Assembly: GCF_009789235.1 (NCBI RefSeq)
Contig: NZ_WSTB01000007.1
Coordinates: 186,001-250,000 of the forward strand
Source of the DNA: Flavobacterium hydrocarbonoxydans
Lineage (GTDB): Bacteria; Bacteroidota; Bacteroidia; Flavobacteriales; Flavobacteriaceae
Direction: 5' to 3'
Length of the DNA: 64,000 nucleotides
Both the position numbers and the translations under genes were made by a program. The notes under the pieces were generated by a model. The model did no database searches. It was not told the DNA's origin and saw nothing but the letters and a program-made list of their open reading frames with translations. Positions 53,914-60,933 of the stretch are shown here, piece after piece (the stretch's first letter is position 1; each line of letters opens with the position of its first letter).

Positions 53914-54363
53914 ATGAAATTGAGAAATCTACATACCACAAAATCATTCGAATTTTATATTCCGGATTACGCTTCAAAAGTAGTATTGCCTTTTTTTGAT
54001 ACAGGTATCAGCGCAGGTTTTCCTTCGCCTGCCGATGATTATATCGAACTGACGATTGACCTCAACAGAGAACTTATAAAAAACAAAGACAGTACTTATT
54101 TTGCCCGGGTAAAAGGACATTCGATGAAAAACGCCGGTATTTATGACGGCGATTTATTGGTAATTGACAAAAGTCTGGAGCCCAGAAATAATAAAATTGC
54201 CGTGTGTCAGATTGATGGCGAATTTACCATAAAACGCATCAAAATCGAGAAAGATATTGTTTGGCTAATTGCCGAAAATGAAGATTATAAACCCATAATG
54301 GTTACCCCCGAAAATGATTTTATGGTCTGGGGAATTGTGATTCACAGTATCAAATCCTTTTAA
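53914..54363 (+). CDS. umuD: UmuD-like S24-family self-cleaving protein, no umuC adjacent
   Basis: The 149-residue protein fits UmuD/LexA-type S24 peptidases. The cleavage site is Ala34-Gly35 in ISAGFPSPADDY, the nucleophile is Ser70 in VKGHSMKNAG, and the general base is Lys107 in GEFTIKRIK. The spacings (35 and 37 residues) equal those of E. coli UmuD (Gly25, Ser60, Lys97). No DNA-binding domain is present, so it is not a repressor. UmuD normally forms pol V with UmuC, but the next gene downstream (54431) is unrelated and reads the other way. Its polymerase partner must be elsewhere or missing. Confidence 0.88.
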   Translation: MKLRNLHTTKSFEFYIPDYASKVVLPFFDTGISAGFPSPADDYIELTIDLNRELIKNKDSTYFARVKGHSMKNAGIYDGDLLVIDKSLEPRNNKIAVCQIDGEFTIKRIKIEKDIVWLIAENEDYKPIMVTPENDFMVWGIVIHSIKSF

Positions 54364-54387
54364 GATTTAAACTATAAAGAGTATTCA

Positions 54388-54414
54388 GAGCGTTCTGCAA
54401 TGACCAAAACGCTC
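54388..54414 (+). terminator. Possible terminator after umuD
   Basis: GAGCGTT pairs with AACGCTC across a 13-nt loop, with weaker outer pairing GTATT/AATAC. The T-run is poor, so this is a tentative call. Confidence 0.35.
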
Positions 54415-54430
54415 AAAATACCATCTTTTA

Positions 54431-54874
54431 TTATTTTTTCGCCGGAAATTTCCAGTCAAATTCGTCTTTATCGTTGATGATAGCGCCAATTTCGAACTTC
54501 AAAACTTCATCAAATTCTGTCTGAAGAATAAACCAATTGTCTTCGTTAAAATAATTTTCGAAAGTATCAATCGTCTCCGGCGCGTATTTTGTAATTCCTT
54601 TTGTCGCCAGATCCTTCTTTACATCTGCAATTTTTCTCCCAATCAATTTAAACCCAAAAAGATCCAAATCGCTCCCGGAAGCTACAATAAAACCTAATTT
54701 CAAATCTTCCTCTTCATAAAAAGTCAATCTCATTTTGTGCGCATTGTACACAAAAATCACATTATCATCTTCGTCTTTATAATTTTTATCAGGCTTACCA
54801 AAAACTGCCGTAACATCATTTTGCTTCATTCCGAAAAGCAATTTATCGATTCCTGATTTCAGATTTATTTTCAT
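54431..54874 (-). CDS. Conserved-looking hypothetical cytoplasmic protein
   Basis: I do not recognise a named family for these 147 residues. There is no signal peptide. The N-terminal part (GIDKLLFGMKQNDVTAVFGKPDK) has the fold signature of short modules with an 'xxGMxxxxVxxxxGxPd' pattern, and a second similar helix-turn (FGFKLIGRKIADVKKDLATKG) follows at about residues 73-94. The chain is acidic with several aromatic residues near the end (DEFDWKFP). It lies alone on the minus strand between umuD and RNA element copy B. Codon use looks like the neighbours, so it is probably a real gene. Confidence 0.7.
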   Translation of the reverse strand: MKINLKSGIDKLLFGMKQNDVTAVFGKPDKNYKDEDDNVIFVYNAHKMRLTFYEEEDLKLGFIVASGSDLDLFGFKLIGRKIADVKKDLATKGITKYAPETIDTFENYFNEDNWFILQTEFDEVLKFEIGAIINDKDEFDWKFPAKK

Positions 54875-55172
54875 ATTTCTCTTTCTTTTTATTTAAAGCG
54901 CAAATTTCGTGAAGTTTTTATAAACTTTATTACGTTTCGCTTTTTATTAATTCACCGAATCGAAATTTCCTCCACAATTACAATTTTCAGGAGCAATTTC
55001 CAGCTATCCGTTTCAATCTTTTGTGGCGAACCCCGCCACAAAAGGATTTCCACTTCTATCTGGGCTAGGCAGCCATTTTCATAAGTTTATTTTCGGTTCA
55101 AATGAAGAAACCTAACAGGTTTTTAAAAAAACGTTTTGTTTTTGAGCAAGTTTGGGTTTTGATTAGTATTGA
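54875..55172. other. Intergenic region holding RNA element copy B
   Basis: Roughly 300 bp between two minus-strand genes. Apart from the structured element at 54986-55075 I see only AT-rich sequence. A 106-codon frame on the plus strand from 55102 mostly overlaps the lipoprotein gene antisense and is not called. Confidence 0.5.
54986..55075 (-). ncRNA. Structured RNA element, copy B
   Basis: Read on the minus strand, CTAGCCCAGATAGAAGTGGA (55067-55048) leads into a perfect 10-bp hairpin TTTTGTGGCG/CGCCACAAAA. Then come TTGAAACGGATAGCTGGAA and GCTCCT. The flanking blocks differ from copy A at only a few bases, while the central stem is unrelated and shorter. It lies 98 nt after the stop of the lipoprotein gene at 55173 and upstream of the gene at 54431. 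Confidence 0.55.
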
Positions 55173-55859
55173 TTATGAAACCCAAGTTCCTTCGACTTCA
55201 TCAATTATCCATTTATCGTTAACTTTCTTAATAAAAATCCTAAATCCTTGGCCACAAAGACGACCACAAACAAACCCGGCAGACAAAACACCATACTTCT
55301 TTTCTTTATCAAATTGTATTCTAGAAACTGAAAATACTCCTGAAAAAATAAATTTATATTTAGTTTTCCAGATTGTATCTCTATTTGGAAATTTTGATAA
55401 ATCTCTGAGTTTAAAATTTTGATTTAGTTTTATTTTTTCAAAATCAATTCTATAATTTTCTGTAACGATTTGAATGGAATCTGGAATAATCTTTTTCCCA
55501 AAATGCGCTACAAGTTCATTTTGATTACTTTCTTCTGCTGTTTCAATTATTGGGTTAAAAGCTATAACTATTTTTGAAGTATCATTTTTGATTCTTGCCA
55601 ATTCTTTTTTCCAATTTTCTCTTTCGGTTTTAATTTCGGTAGTATCGCGCCCAACATAATTATCATCTTTATCATAAATTGGTTTCCCAAGAGGTGGAGG
55701 AAGATTTAAGATCCTACTATCAATACAAGTCGAGTCAATTAAGCTTGGTAAAATTTCGGTCATTACATTTTTTTCAAACTCTAAATCATTGATTTTCCTT
55801 TCACAACTAATTAAAGTTATAAATAATGTAATAAATACTATTTTTATTTTTAGACTCAT
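55173..55859 (-). CDS. Hypothetical lipoprotein
   Basis: The 228-residue protein opens with a lipoprotein signal peptide (IVFITLFITLISCERK, Cys19). The mature part has a charged N-terminal half, including a helical stretch KTERENWKKELARIKND. The C-terminal half is probably beta-rich and ends with LSAGFVCGRLCGQGFRIFIKK and NDKWIIDEVEGTWVS, which look like a conserved family core with two close Cys residues. I cannot name the family. It should sit in the periplasmic or outer-membrane leaflet. No operon partner is evident. Confidence 0.7.
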   Translation of the reverse strand: MSLKIKIVFITLFITLISCERKINDLEFEKNVMTEILPSLIDSTCIDSRILNLPPPLGKPIYDKDDNYVGRDTTEIKTERENWKKELARIKNDTSKIVIAFNPIIETAEESNQNELVAHFGKKIIPDSIQIVTENYRIDFEKIKLNQNFKLRDLSKFPNRDTIWKTKYKFIFSGVFSVSRIQFDKEKKYGVLSAGFVCGRLCGQGFRIFIKKVNDKWIIDEVEGTWVS

Positions 55860-56002
55860 TTTTTTGAAATATAGCTGAGCGGTTTTGGGAATAAATTAAG
55901 CCTCATTATTCGGATTTGCCAAATGATTTCAAATACAAAACTATTTTACCACTAAGCCAATTGCCAAAATCCATTGTGGCTATTAGCAACAGTAAAGTTA
56001 TA

Positions 56003-56353
56003 TTATTTGATATTTATTTTTTCACAATAGAAATCATATTCTCCAGCTTCATAATCAAAAACATGAAAATTGCAATTTTCCATTTGTCTATTCGCGATAT
56101 TGTCGATTTGAAGCCCTGTTAATTGTAGCAAACCGAGGTTTAGAATATCTTTATTATTGATGTTATAGAATTCAATAGAAATTTGAGAATTATGGATGGA
56201 TAAATCTTGAGTCAAATATAAATTTAAGCATTGTAGAAATTTTTCATTTTCGGTTACTTCATTAGTTAATTCAATTTTTCTAATAAAGAAAGGAATGATT
56301 TCGCCATTACTTCCTTTATTCCCTTTTAGGAAATCAAATTCATTTTCTTTCAT
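56003..56353 (-). CDS. Hypothetical protein
   Basis: From the Met at 56353 (MKENEFDFLKGNKGSNGEIIPF) the protein is 116 residues; a longer frame begins at 56395 and adds 14 basic residues. No signal peptide or membrane helix is visible. The composition is Asn/Ile-rich with a predicted alternation of strands and short helices. I do not recognise it. It lies between a hypothetical lipoprotein gene and the second GH92 gene, with about 140 nt of plain AT-rich sequence downstream. Confidence 0.55.
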   Translation of the reverse strand: MKENEFDFLKGNKGSNGEIIPFFIRKIELTNEVTENEKFLQCLNLYLTQDLSIHNSQISIEFYNINNKDILNLGLLQLTGLQIDNIANRQMENCNFHVFDYEAGEYDFYCEKINIK

Positions 56354-56439
56354 AATCGATATTTTACTTTTAATCAGACTTTTTTTTGGACGCAAGTTCT
56401 GGATTTGTTGCTGCTAATTATTAAATTAACTCCTAAAAT

Positions 56440-58794
56440 CTAATACTTCTTCTTATTCGGTTTAGCACTCATATAAAAAGTAATTTTCCCGCCGTTTATC
56501 ACCTCAGAATGTTTCAGGAAAGGTTTGTCTAATTGTTTTCCATTCAAAAGCACTTTGCTCACAAACACATTTTTCTCCGACTGATTTACCGTTTCTACTT
56601 CGAACGTTTTACCATTTTCTAAATTGAAAATAGCGTTCTTAACCAAAGGACTTCCCAAAGCATAATCTTCAGAACCTGGCGCAACTGGGTAAAATCCTAA
56701 ACTGCTAAAAATATACCAGGCACTCATTTGCCCAAAATCATCATTTCCTCCTAAACCGTCAGCACCATTTCGGTACATTTTTTTCAGAATCATTCTTATT
56801 TTGTCCTGTGCTTTCCATGGCGAATTCGTCCAATTGTACAAATAAACTACGTGATGCGAAGGTTCGTTTCCATGAACGTAATTCCCAATAATTCCATCAC
56901 GCGTAATATCTTCCGTATTTTCAAAATATTTGTCCGGCAAATGCATGCTAAATAACGAATCTAATCGAACATTAAATTTATCATTTCCACCCATCAGTTT
57001 AATCATCTCAGCAGGATCTTGCGGAACATATAAACTATAATTCCATGAATTTCCTTCAATAAAACCTTGTCCGTGCGTGTCAAGCGGATCGAACTCTTTT
57101 TTGAAAGTTCCGTCATCTAATTTCGGACGCATAAAACCAGTTTTGGCATCATAAACATTTTTATAGTTTTTAGATCTTTCGATAAATTCATTATAAATTT
57201 CTGTCTTACCTAATTTCTTCGCCGCCTGCGCAATTGTCCAATCATCATAAGCATATTCTAAGGTTTTCGAAACCGAAGCACCGTTTTTATCCTCAGGAAC
57301 ATATCCTTTTTTCATATAAAGTTCCAAACCATCATAATACGGAACTCTAGCTGTATTCACACATGCCTGAAGTGCTTTTTCTGGATCAAAATTGGTATTG
57401 CCTTTTACTATGGCATCTGCCACCACCGAAACCGAATGATATCCAATCATACACCAGTTTTCGTTGGCATAATGCGACCAAATTGGTAACATTTTATGCA
57501 CACTCTGATCAGAATGCGCCAACATAGAACTCACCATATCGGAGTTTCTTTTGGGCTGTACAATATTAAAAAGCGGATGCAAAGCCCTATAAGTGTCCCA
57601 TAACGAATAACTGGTGTAATTGGTAAACTTATCGGCTGTATGCACATTCATATCCAAACCTTTGTAGTTTCCGTCAAGATCCATGTATTCTGTTGGCCCT
57701 AAAAAGGCGTGGTACATCGCCGTATAAAAATTCACGAAATCTTCTTTCTGAATCGCTTCAATCTGAATTTTATTCAGTTCGTTATTCCAGATTTCCTGAC
57801 TTTGTTTTTTTACTTTTTCGAAATCCCAACCCGGAACTTCTTTTTTCATATTCTCCAAAGCTCCAGCCGAACTCACTGGCGACAAAGCCATCTTAATTTT
57901 TATTTTTTCGCCTTCTTCGGTATCAAAATCAAAAAACAATTTTAGGTTTTGACCCGCCATTTCCGGGAAATTCTTCGTTTGATCGAATCGTCCCCAAAAA
58001 CCTCTGTACACACTTTTTTCGGGAGTGGCTTGTCCGTAACTTTTTATTTTTTTATTAAACGACATTGCAAAATAAACCGTTCTCGTTCTCGCCCAACCAT
58101 TCGTCTGACGGTAACCTGTAATTAGAGTATCGTTTTCTATACGAACAAATGTCCACACATTTTTTTTATCATAATTGTAAATTCCGGAAGTCAAATCCAG
58201 AATAATATGTGCTTCGTCCGACTTCGGAAAAGTGTATTGATGCATTCCAACACGAGTCGTCGCAGTCAGTTCGGCTTTGATTTTATGGTCTTCGAGAAGT
58301 ACACTGTAATACGCTGGCTCTGCTTTTTCGGTCGAATGCGAAAATGCTGAACGATAACCTGATTGTGGTTTTGAAGCCACTCCGGGATTCAGCTGCAACT
58401 TTCCGGTAGTAGGCATGATCAGAAAATCGCCTAAATCAGAATGTCCTGTTCCGCTAAAATGGGTATGACTAAAACCTACAATAGTTTTGTCTTCGTATTG
58501 ATATCCTGCGCAATATTTATATACATCGCCGTTGTATTTTCCGTTTACACTGTAAGCAATCGTATCGGTTTCCGGGCTTAACTGCACACTCCCGAAAGGA
58601 ACTGTTGCCCCAGGATACGTATGTCCCATTTTGGCCGTACCAATCATTGGATCAACATATTGAATCAGATTTCTTTTTTCGGCAGTTTTTTTCTGTGCGT
58701 TTACATTATTACTAAAACCAATTATTACAACTGATAATCCAAAAAGAAAACGGCTGCGGTTTACAAAGCTTCTCAGGTATTTATTTTCAATCAT
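56440..58794 (-). CDS. GH92 exo-alpha-mannosidase, remote copy
   Basis: The 784-residue exported protein (signal peptide ending NVNAQ) is a full GH92. It has QYVDPMIGTAKMGHTYPGATVPFG, FSHTHFSGTGHSDLGDF, the probable acid Glu near residue 579 in IEGNSWNYSLYVP, and the base Asp pair near 683 in GGNDDFGQMSAW. The +1-subsite motif near 640 is GNEPSHH, unlike the GNQPDHE of the operon copy, so linkage preference may differ. It stands apart from the mannan operon by 15 kb, but a matching LacI-type box lies 31 nt upstream of its start and probably puts it under the same control. Confidence 0.94.
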   Translation of the reverse strand: MIENKYLRSFVNRSRFLFGLSVVIIGFSNNVNAQKKTAEKRNLIQYVDPMIGTAKMGHTYPGATVPFGSVQLSPETDTIAYSVNGKYNGDVYKYCAGYQYEDKTIVGFSHTHFSGTGHSDLGDFLIMPTTGKLQLNPGVASKPQSGYRSAFSHSTEKAEPAYYSVLLEDHKIKAELTATTRVGMHQYTFPKSDEAHIILDLTSGIYNYDKKNVWTFVRIENDTLITGYRQTNGWARTRTVYFAMSFNKKIKSYGQATPEKSVYRGFWGRFDQTKNFPEMAGQNLKLFFDFDTEEGEKIKIKMALSPVSSAGALENMKKEVPGWDFEKVKKQSQEIWNNELNKIQIEAIQKEDFVNFYTAMYHAFLGPTEYMDLDGNYKGLDMNVHTADKFTNYTSYSLWDTYRALHPLFNIVQPKRNSDMVSSMLAHSDQSVHKMLPIWSHYANENWCMIGYHSVSVVADAIVKGNTNFDPEKALQACVNTARVPYYDGLELYMKKGYVPEDKNGASVSKTLEYAYDDWTIAQAAKKLGKTEIYNEFIERSKNYKNVYDAKTGFMRPKLDDGTFKKEFDPLDTHGQGFIEGNSWNYSLYVPQDPAEMIKLMGGNDKFNVRLDSLFSMHLPDKYFENTEDITRDGIIGNYVHGNEPSHHVVYLYNWTNSPWKAQDKIRMILKKMYRNGADGLGGNDDFGQMSAWYIFSSLGFYPVAPGSEDYALGSPLVKNAIFNLENGKTFEVETVNQSEKNVFVSKVLLNGKQLDKPFLKHSEVINGGKITFYMSAKPNKKKY

Positions 58795-58816
58795 TATTTT
58801 GTTTTTATATCATTAT

Positions 58817-58841
58817 CAACTTATTACTAAAACGTTTTATC
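58817..58841 (-). promoter_or_regulatory. LacI-type operator upstream of the remote GH92 gene
   Basis: ACTAAAACGTTTTATC (58826-58841) shares the 14-base core ACTAAAACGTTTTA with the boxes at 41705 and 43324. A degenerate -7-like TAAGTTG lies on the minus strand at 58823-58817, so the geometry is similar but the promoter match is weaker. The box ends 31 nt before the start codon. Confidence 0.7.
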
Positions 58842-58921
58842 TTTTGTTTCAGGTTAGAAAAATACAACAAAATATGCTCTTTAAAAAATATAAATTTCTC
58901 CGAACTAAAAACCTTTTAAAA

Positions 58922-58929
58922 TATCTTTG
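58922..58929 (+). promoter_or_regulatory. -7 box of the exported protein gene at 58954
   Basis: TATCTTTG fits TAnnTTTG and lies 24 nt before the ATG at 58954. The longer reading frame would start at a TTG inside this very element (58927-58929), which argues against that start. Confidence 0.55.
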
Positions 58930-58953
58930 AGTTACTTAAAGTCATACAATTCT

Positions 58954-59577
58954 ATGAAAAATTATATTTTCGCCCTCCTTCTTTTTTCTAACCTATTTAT
59001 GTATGCTCAAAAAGTAGAAAGCTACAAATTAACCAAAGAACAGATAAAGGAAAGAGAATTGGAAGGCATTAGTGATTTCCCTATTTACAAAGCCTTTGAA
59101 TATCAAGACAAAGGAGGCGTTTACGAATTGCTGTTTTGCGAGAATCAAAAGAATATTTCTAAAAAAGATACGCTAAACACCAAAATACAGGCCATTTGTA
59201 CCCTAAATGATCATGGCGATTTTCTGGAAAAATGGAGAATTAATGATTTACTTGAAAGCAGTGAACCCAAAGAAACTACTATTTGGTTCTGGACAAAATA
59301 CTGCAGCACCAAAGATTTGGATGGCGACGGTTATATTGATCCGGTAATCGTTTACGGTACAAGAAATGAATATGATGAGATACGCCGAGTGAAAATTATC
59401 ACAGTTTATAAAAACAAAAAATACCCTATCCGTGCAGTCGAATGTGTTCTGGACGATTGCAGAACATTTAAAAAAGATACAAACTGGAATCTACTACCCA
59501 AGAAAATACAAGTTTATGTAAACCAATTGGTCGAAAAACTTAGAAAAGAGCAGGATTTGATTTTACATAATGGATAG
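58954..59577 (+). CDS. Exported hypothetical protein (M949_RS01915-like family)
   Basis: From the ATG at 58954 the protein has 207 residues and a good signal peptide (MKNYIFALLLFSNLFMYAQ). The mature part includes a calcium-loop-like motif KDLDGDGYIDPVIVYGT near residue 125 and a Cys pair in VECVLDDCRTF. It resembles a Flavobacteriaceae family named after the locus tag M949_RS01915 and sometimes annotated in surface polysaccharide biosynthesis. The function is unproven and my recall of the family is only moderate. It is divergent from the remote GH92 gene and has its own promoter. Confidence 0.72.
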   Translation: MKNYIFALLLFSNLFMYAQKVESYKLTKEQIKERELEGISDFPIYKAFEYQDKGGVYELLFCENQKNISKKDTLNTKIQAICTLNDHGDFLEKWRINDLLESSEPKETTIWFWTKYCSTKDLDGDGYIDPVIVYGTRNEYDEIRRVKIITVYKNKKYPIRAVECVLDDCRTFKKDTNWNLLPKKIQVYVNQLVEKLRKEQDLILHNG

Positions 59578-59651
59578 AATCATAGAAATTCCAAATTTTT
59601 AAATTCAAAATTCTAATATATATGATTTTATGAAGAGTAAGCGAAACTTTT

Positions 59652-60248
59652 TTAAAGCTTTTTCTTTAAATTTTCTTTAACCTCATCAAACCATTCGTTT
59701 TTAAGAACACTCAGAACGATAGAATCACGGCGAACATCACCGTCTCTGGTAGGCATATTGCTGCGTAAAACGCCTTCGACTTTGCAGCCGATACTTTTCA
59801 TGGCCGCTATACTTCTTTCGTTATTGTTGTCTGCACGAAGCTCTACTCGTTCCATTCCAAGAGTTTCAAAGGCAAATTGAAACAACAAATATTTACAATG
59901 TTTGTTAAGCCCGGTTCCTCTAAAAGCTGAACCGTACCAGGTATAACCCAACTGCAACGTTTTGAATTCTAAATTGATATCGTAAAAACGGGTGGAGCCA
60001 GCGAATTTTTGAGACTTTTTATCGAATACTATAAACGGAAATTCCTTTTGGCTTTCGCGGGCTTTTACAGCAAGCTGAATATAATGAATCAGATTATCCT
60101 TTCCCTCAGCACCAACTAAAGAGTATTTCCAGGTTTCAGGCTCGTTGATGGAGATTTCAAGTAAATTTTCTACGTCTGATTCCTGCAAAGGACGCAAAAG
60201 AACTAAATCGTCTTCGAGAATAATGTTGGAGGAGAAACTAAAGTTCAT
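59652..60248 (-). CDS. GNAT-family acetyltransferase (RimJ/RimL-like)
   Basis: The 198-residue protein follows the RimJ/RimL pattern of the GNAT fold. It opens LEDDLVLLRPLQESDVENLLEIS and carries the acetyl-CoA-binding strand and loop LQLGYTWYGSAFRGTGLNKHCKYLLFQFAFE. VELRADNNNERSIAAMKSIGCKVEGVLRSNMPTRDGDVRRDSIVLSVL follows. Such enzymes acetylate protein N termini, small amines or antibiotics; the substrate cannot be told from sequence. It is monocistronic and flanked by intergenic repeats. Confidence 0.9.
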   Translation of the reverse strand: MNFSFSSNIILEDDLVLLRPLQESDVENLLEISINEPETWKYSLVGAEGKDNLIHYIQLAVKARESQKEFPFIVFDKKSQKFAGSTRFYDINLEFKTLQLGYTWYGSAFRGTGLNKHCKYLLFQFAFETLGMERVELRADNNNERSIAAMKSIGCKVEGVLRSNMPTRDGDVRRDSIVLSVLKNEWFDEVKENLKKKL

Positions 60249-60363
60249 AAATTATTTTTTTGTTAGAATACAAAGATGTTCTAAGTTTTCATAAAGATTC
60301 AGAGATAAAAAAGTATTTCCAGTTTAATGAAATATTTACAATTGCTTCTGGAGCTAGTTCTTT

Positions 60364-60436
60364 CCTGCAAGGTTTCCAAAACCTTGTAGGTATAGTTTTA
60401 AGAGTTAAACCTACAAGGTTTTGAAAACCTTGCAGG
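60364..60436. repeat. Long nested inverted repeat
   Basis: Two 28-nt arms (60364-60391 and 60409-60436) are inverted copies with one mismatch around a 17-nt loop. Each arm is itself nearly palindromic, of the form CCTGCAAGGTTT/AAACCTTGTAGG. The element can therefore form one long hairpin or a two-stem structure. It is a type commonly seen between Flavobacterium genes. Confidence 0.75.
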
Positions 60437-60440
60437 ATGA

Positions 60441-60479
60441 AAAAAACCTAACCAATTTATAAAATCGGTTAGGTTTTTT
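60441..60479 (-). terminator. Terminator of the gene at 60482
   Basis: AAAAAACCTAACC (60441-60453) pairs perfectly over 13 bp with 60467-60479. A T-run follows on the minus strand, directly after the stop codon at 60482. Confidence 0.85.
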
Positions 60480-60481
60480 AT

Positions 60482-60838
60482 TTATTCACTCATTTCGTCG
60501 TAACGTTCCGGAACTTGCGGATCGTACAAAGGGCATTTGAATTCTTCCAGTACATCTACCAGTTTGTCCATGGTGGTACCCTCGGTTCCGTAACAGTCTA
60601 TTTTGATGCTTTGTGGTGTGGTGATTACCTGAAAAGCACCTTTTCCAGTTGTATTTTGCCAGCTGTTTTCATCGACTTTTTCCCATTTTGAGAATACCGA
60701 ATTGATTCGGTTCAGGATTACCTGTACCGGAAGCGTTTCTAAACCTTCTACTTCTTGTTTTTCGAGTAATGCCTCGTAAACTTCGTGGTGGTTTAGGTAC
60801 ACTTCTTCTAAATATTTCCAAAAAAGTAATTCGTACAT
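60482..60838 (-). CDS. Conserved hypothetical protein
   Basis: The 118-residue cytoplasmic protein begins MYELLFWKYLEEVYLNHHEVYEALLEKQEVEGLETLPV. It contains a mixed alpha/beta segment FSKWEKVDENSWQNTTGKGAFQVITTPQSIKIDCYG and ends in an acidic tail. I recognise it only as the kind of small protein found in Flavobacteriaceae beside purM. No motif gives a function. It follows purM by 95 nt in the same orientation and is closed by a strong terminator, so the two may be co-transcribed. Confidence 0.75.
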   Translation of the reverse strand: MYELLFWKYLEEVYLNHHEVYEALLEKQEVEGLETLPVQVILNRINSVFSKWEKVDENSWQNTTGKGAFQVITTPQSIKIDCYGTEGTTMDKLVDVLEEFKCPLYDPQVPERYDEMSE

Positions 60839-60933
60839 AGCTGTTATTTTTAAACCATATAAGTGATATAAGTTAAATTAAGCTTTAAATCTTATTGATC
60901 TGAACTTACATCACTTATATGGTGAAATATTTT

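Noticed and set aside
55102..55422. 106-codon plus-strand frame
   Set aside because: It overlaps the C-terminal half of the lipoprotein gene antisense and has no signal or family features.
58927..58953. TTG start extending the exported protein at 58954 by nine residues
   Set aside because: The TTG is part of the TATCTTTG -7 box, and the downstream ATG begins a proper signal peptide.
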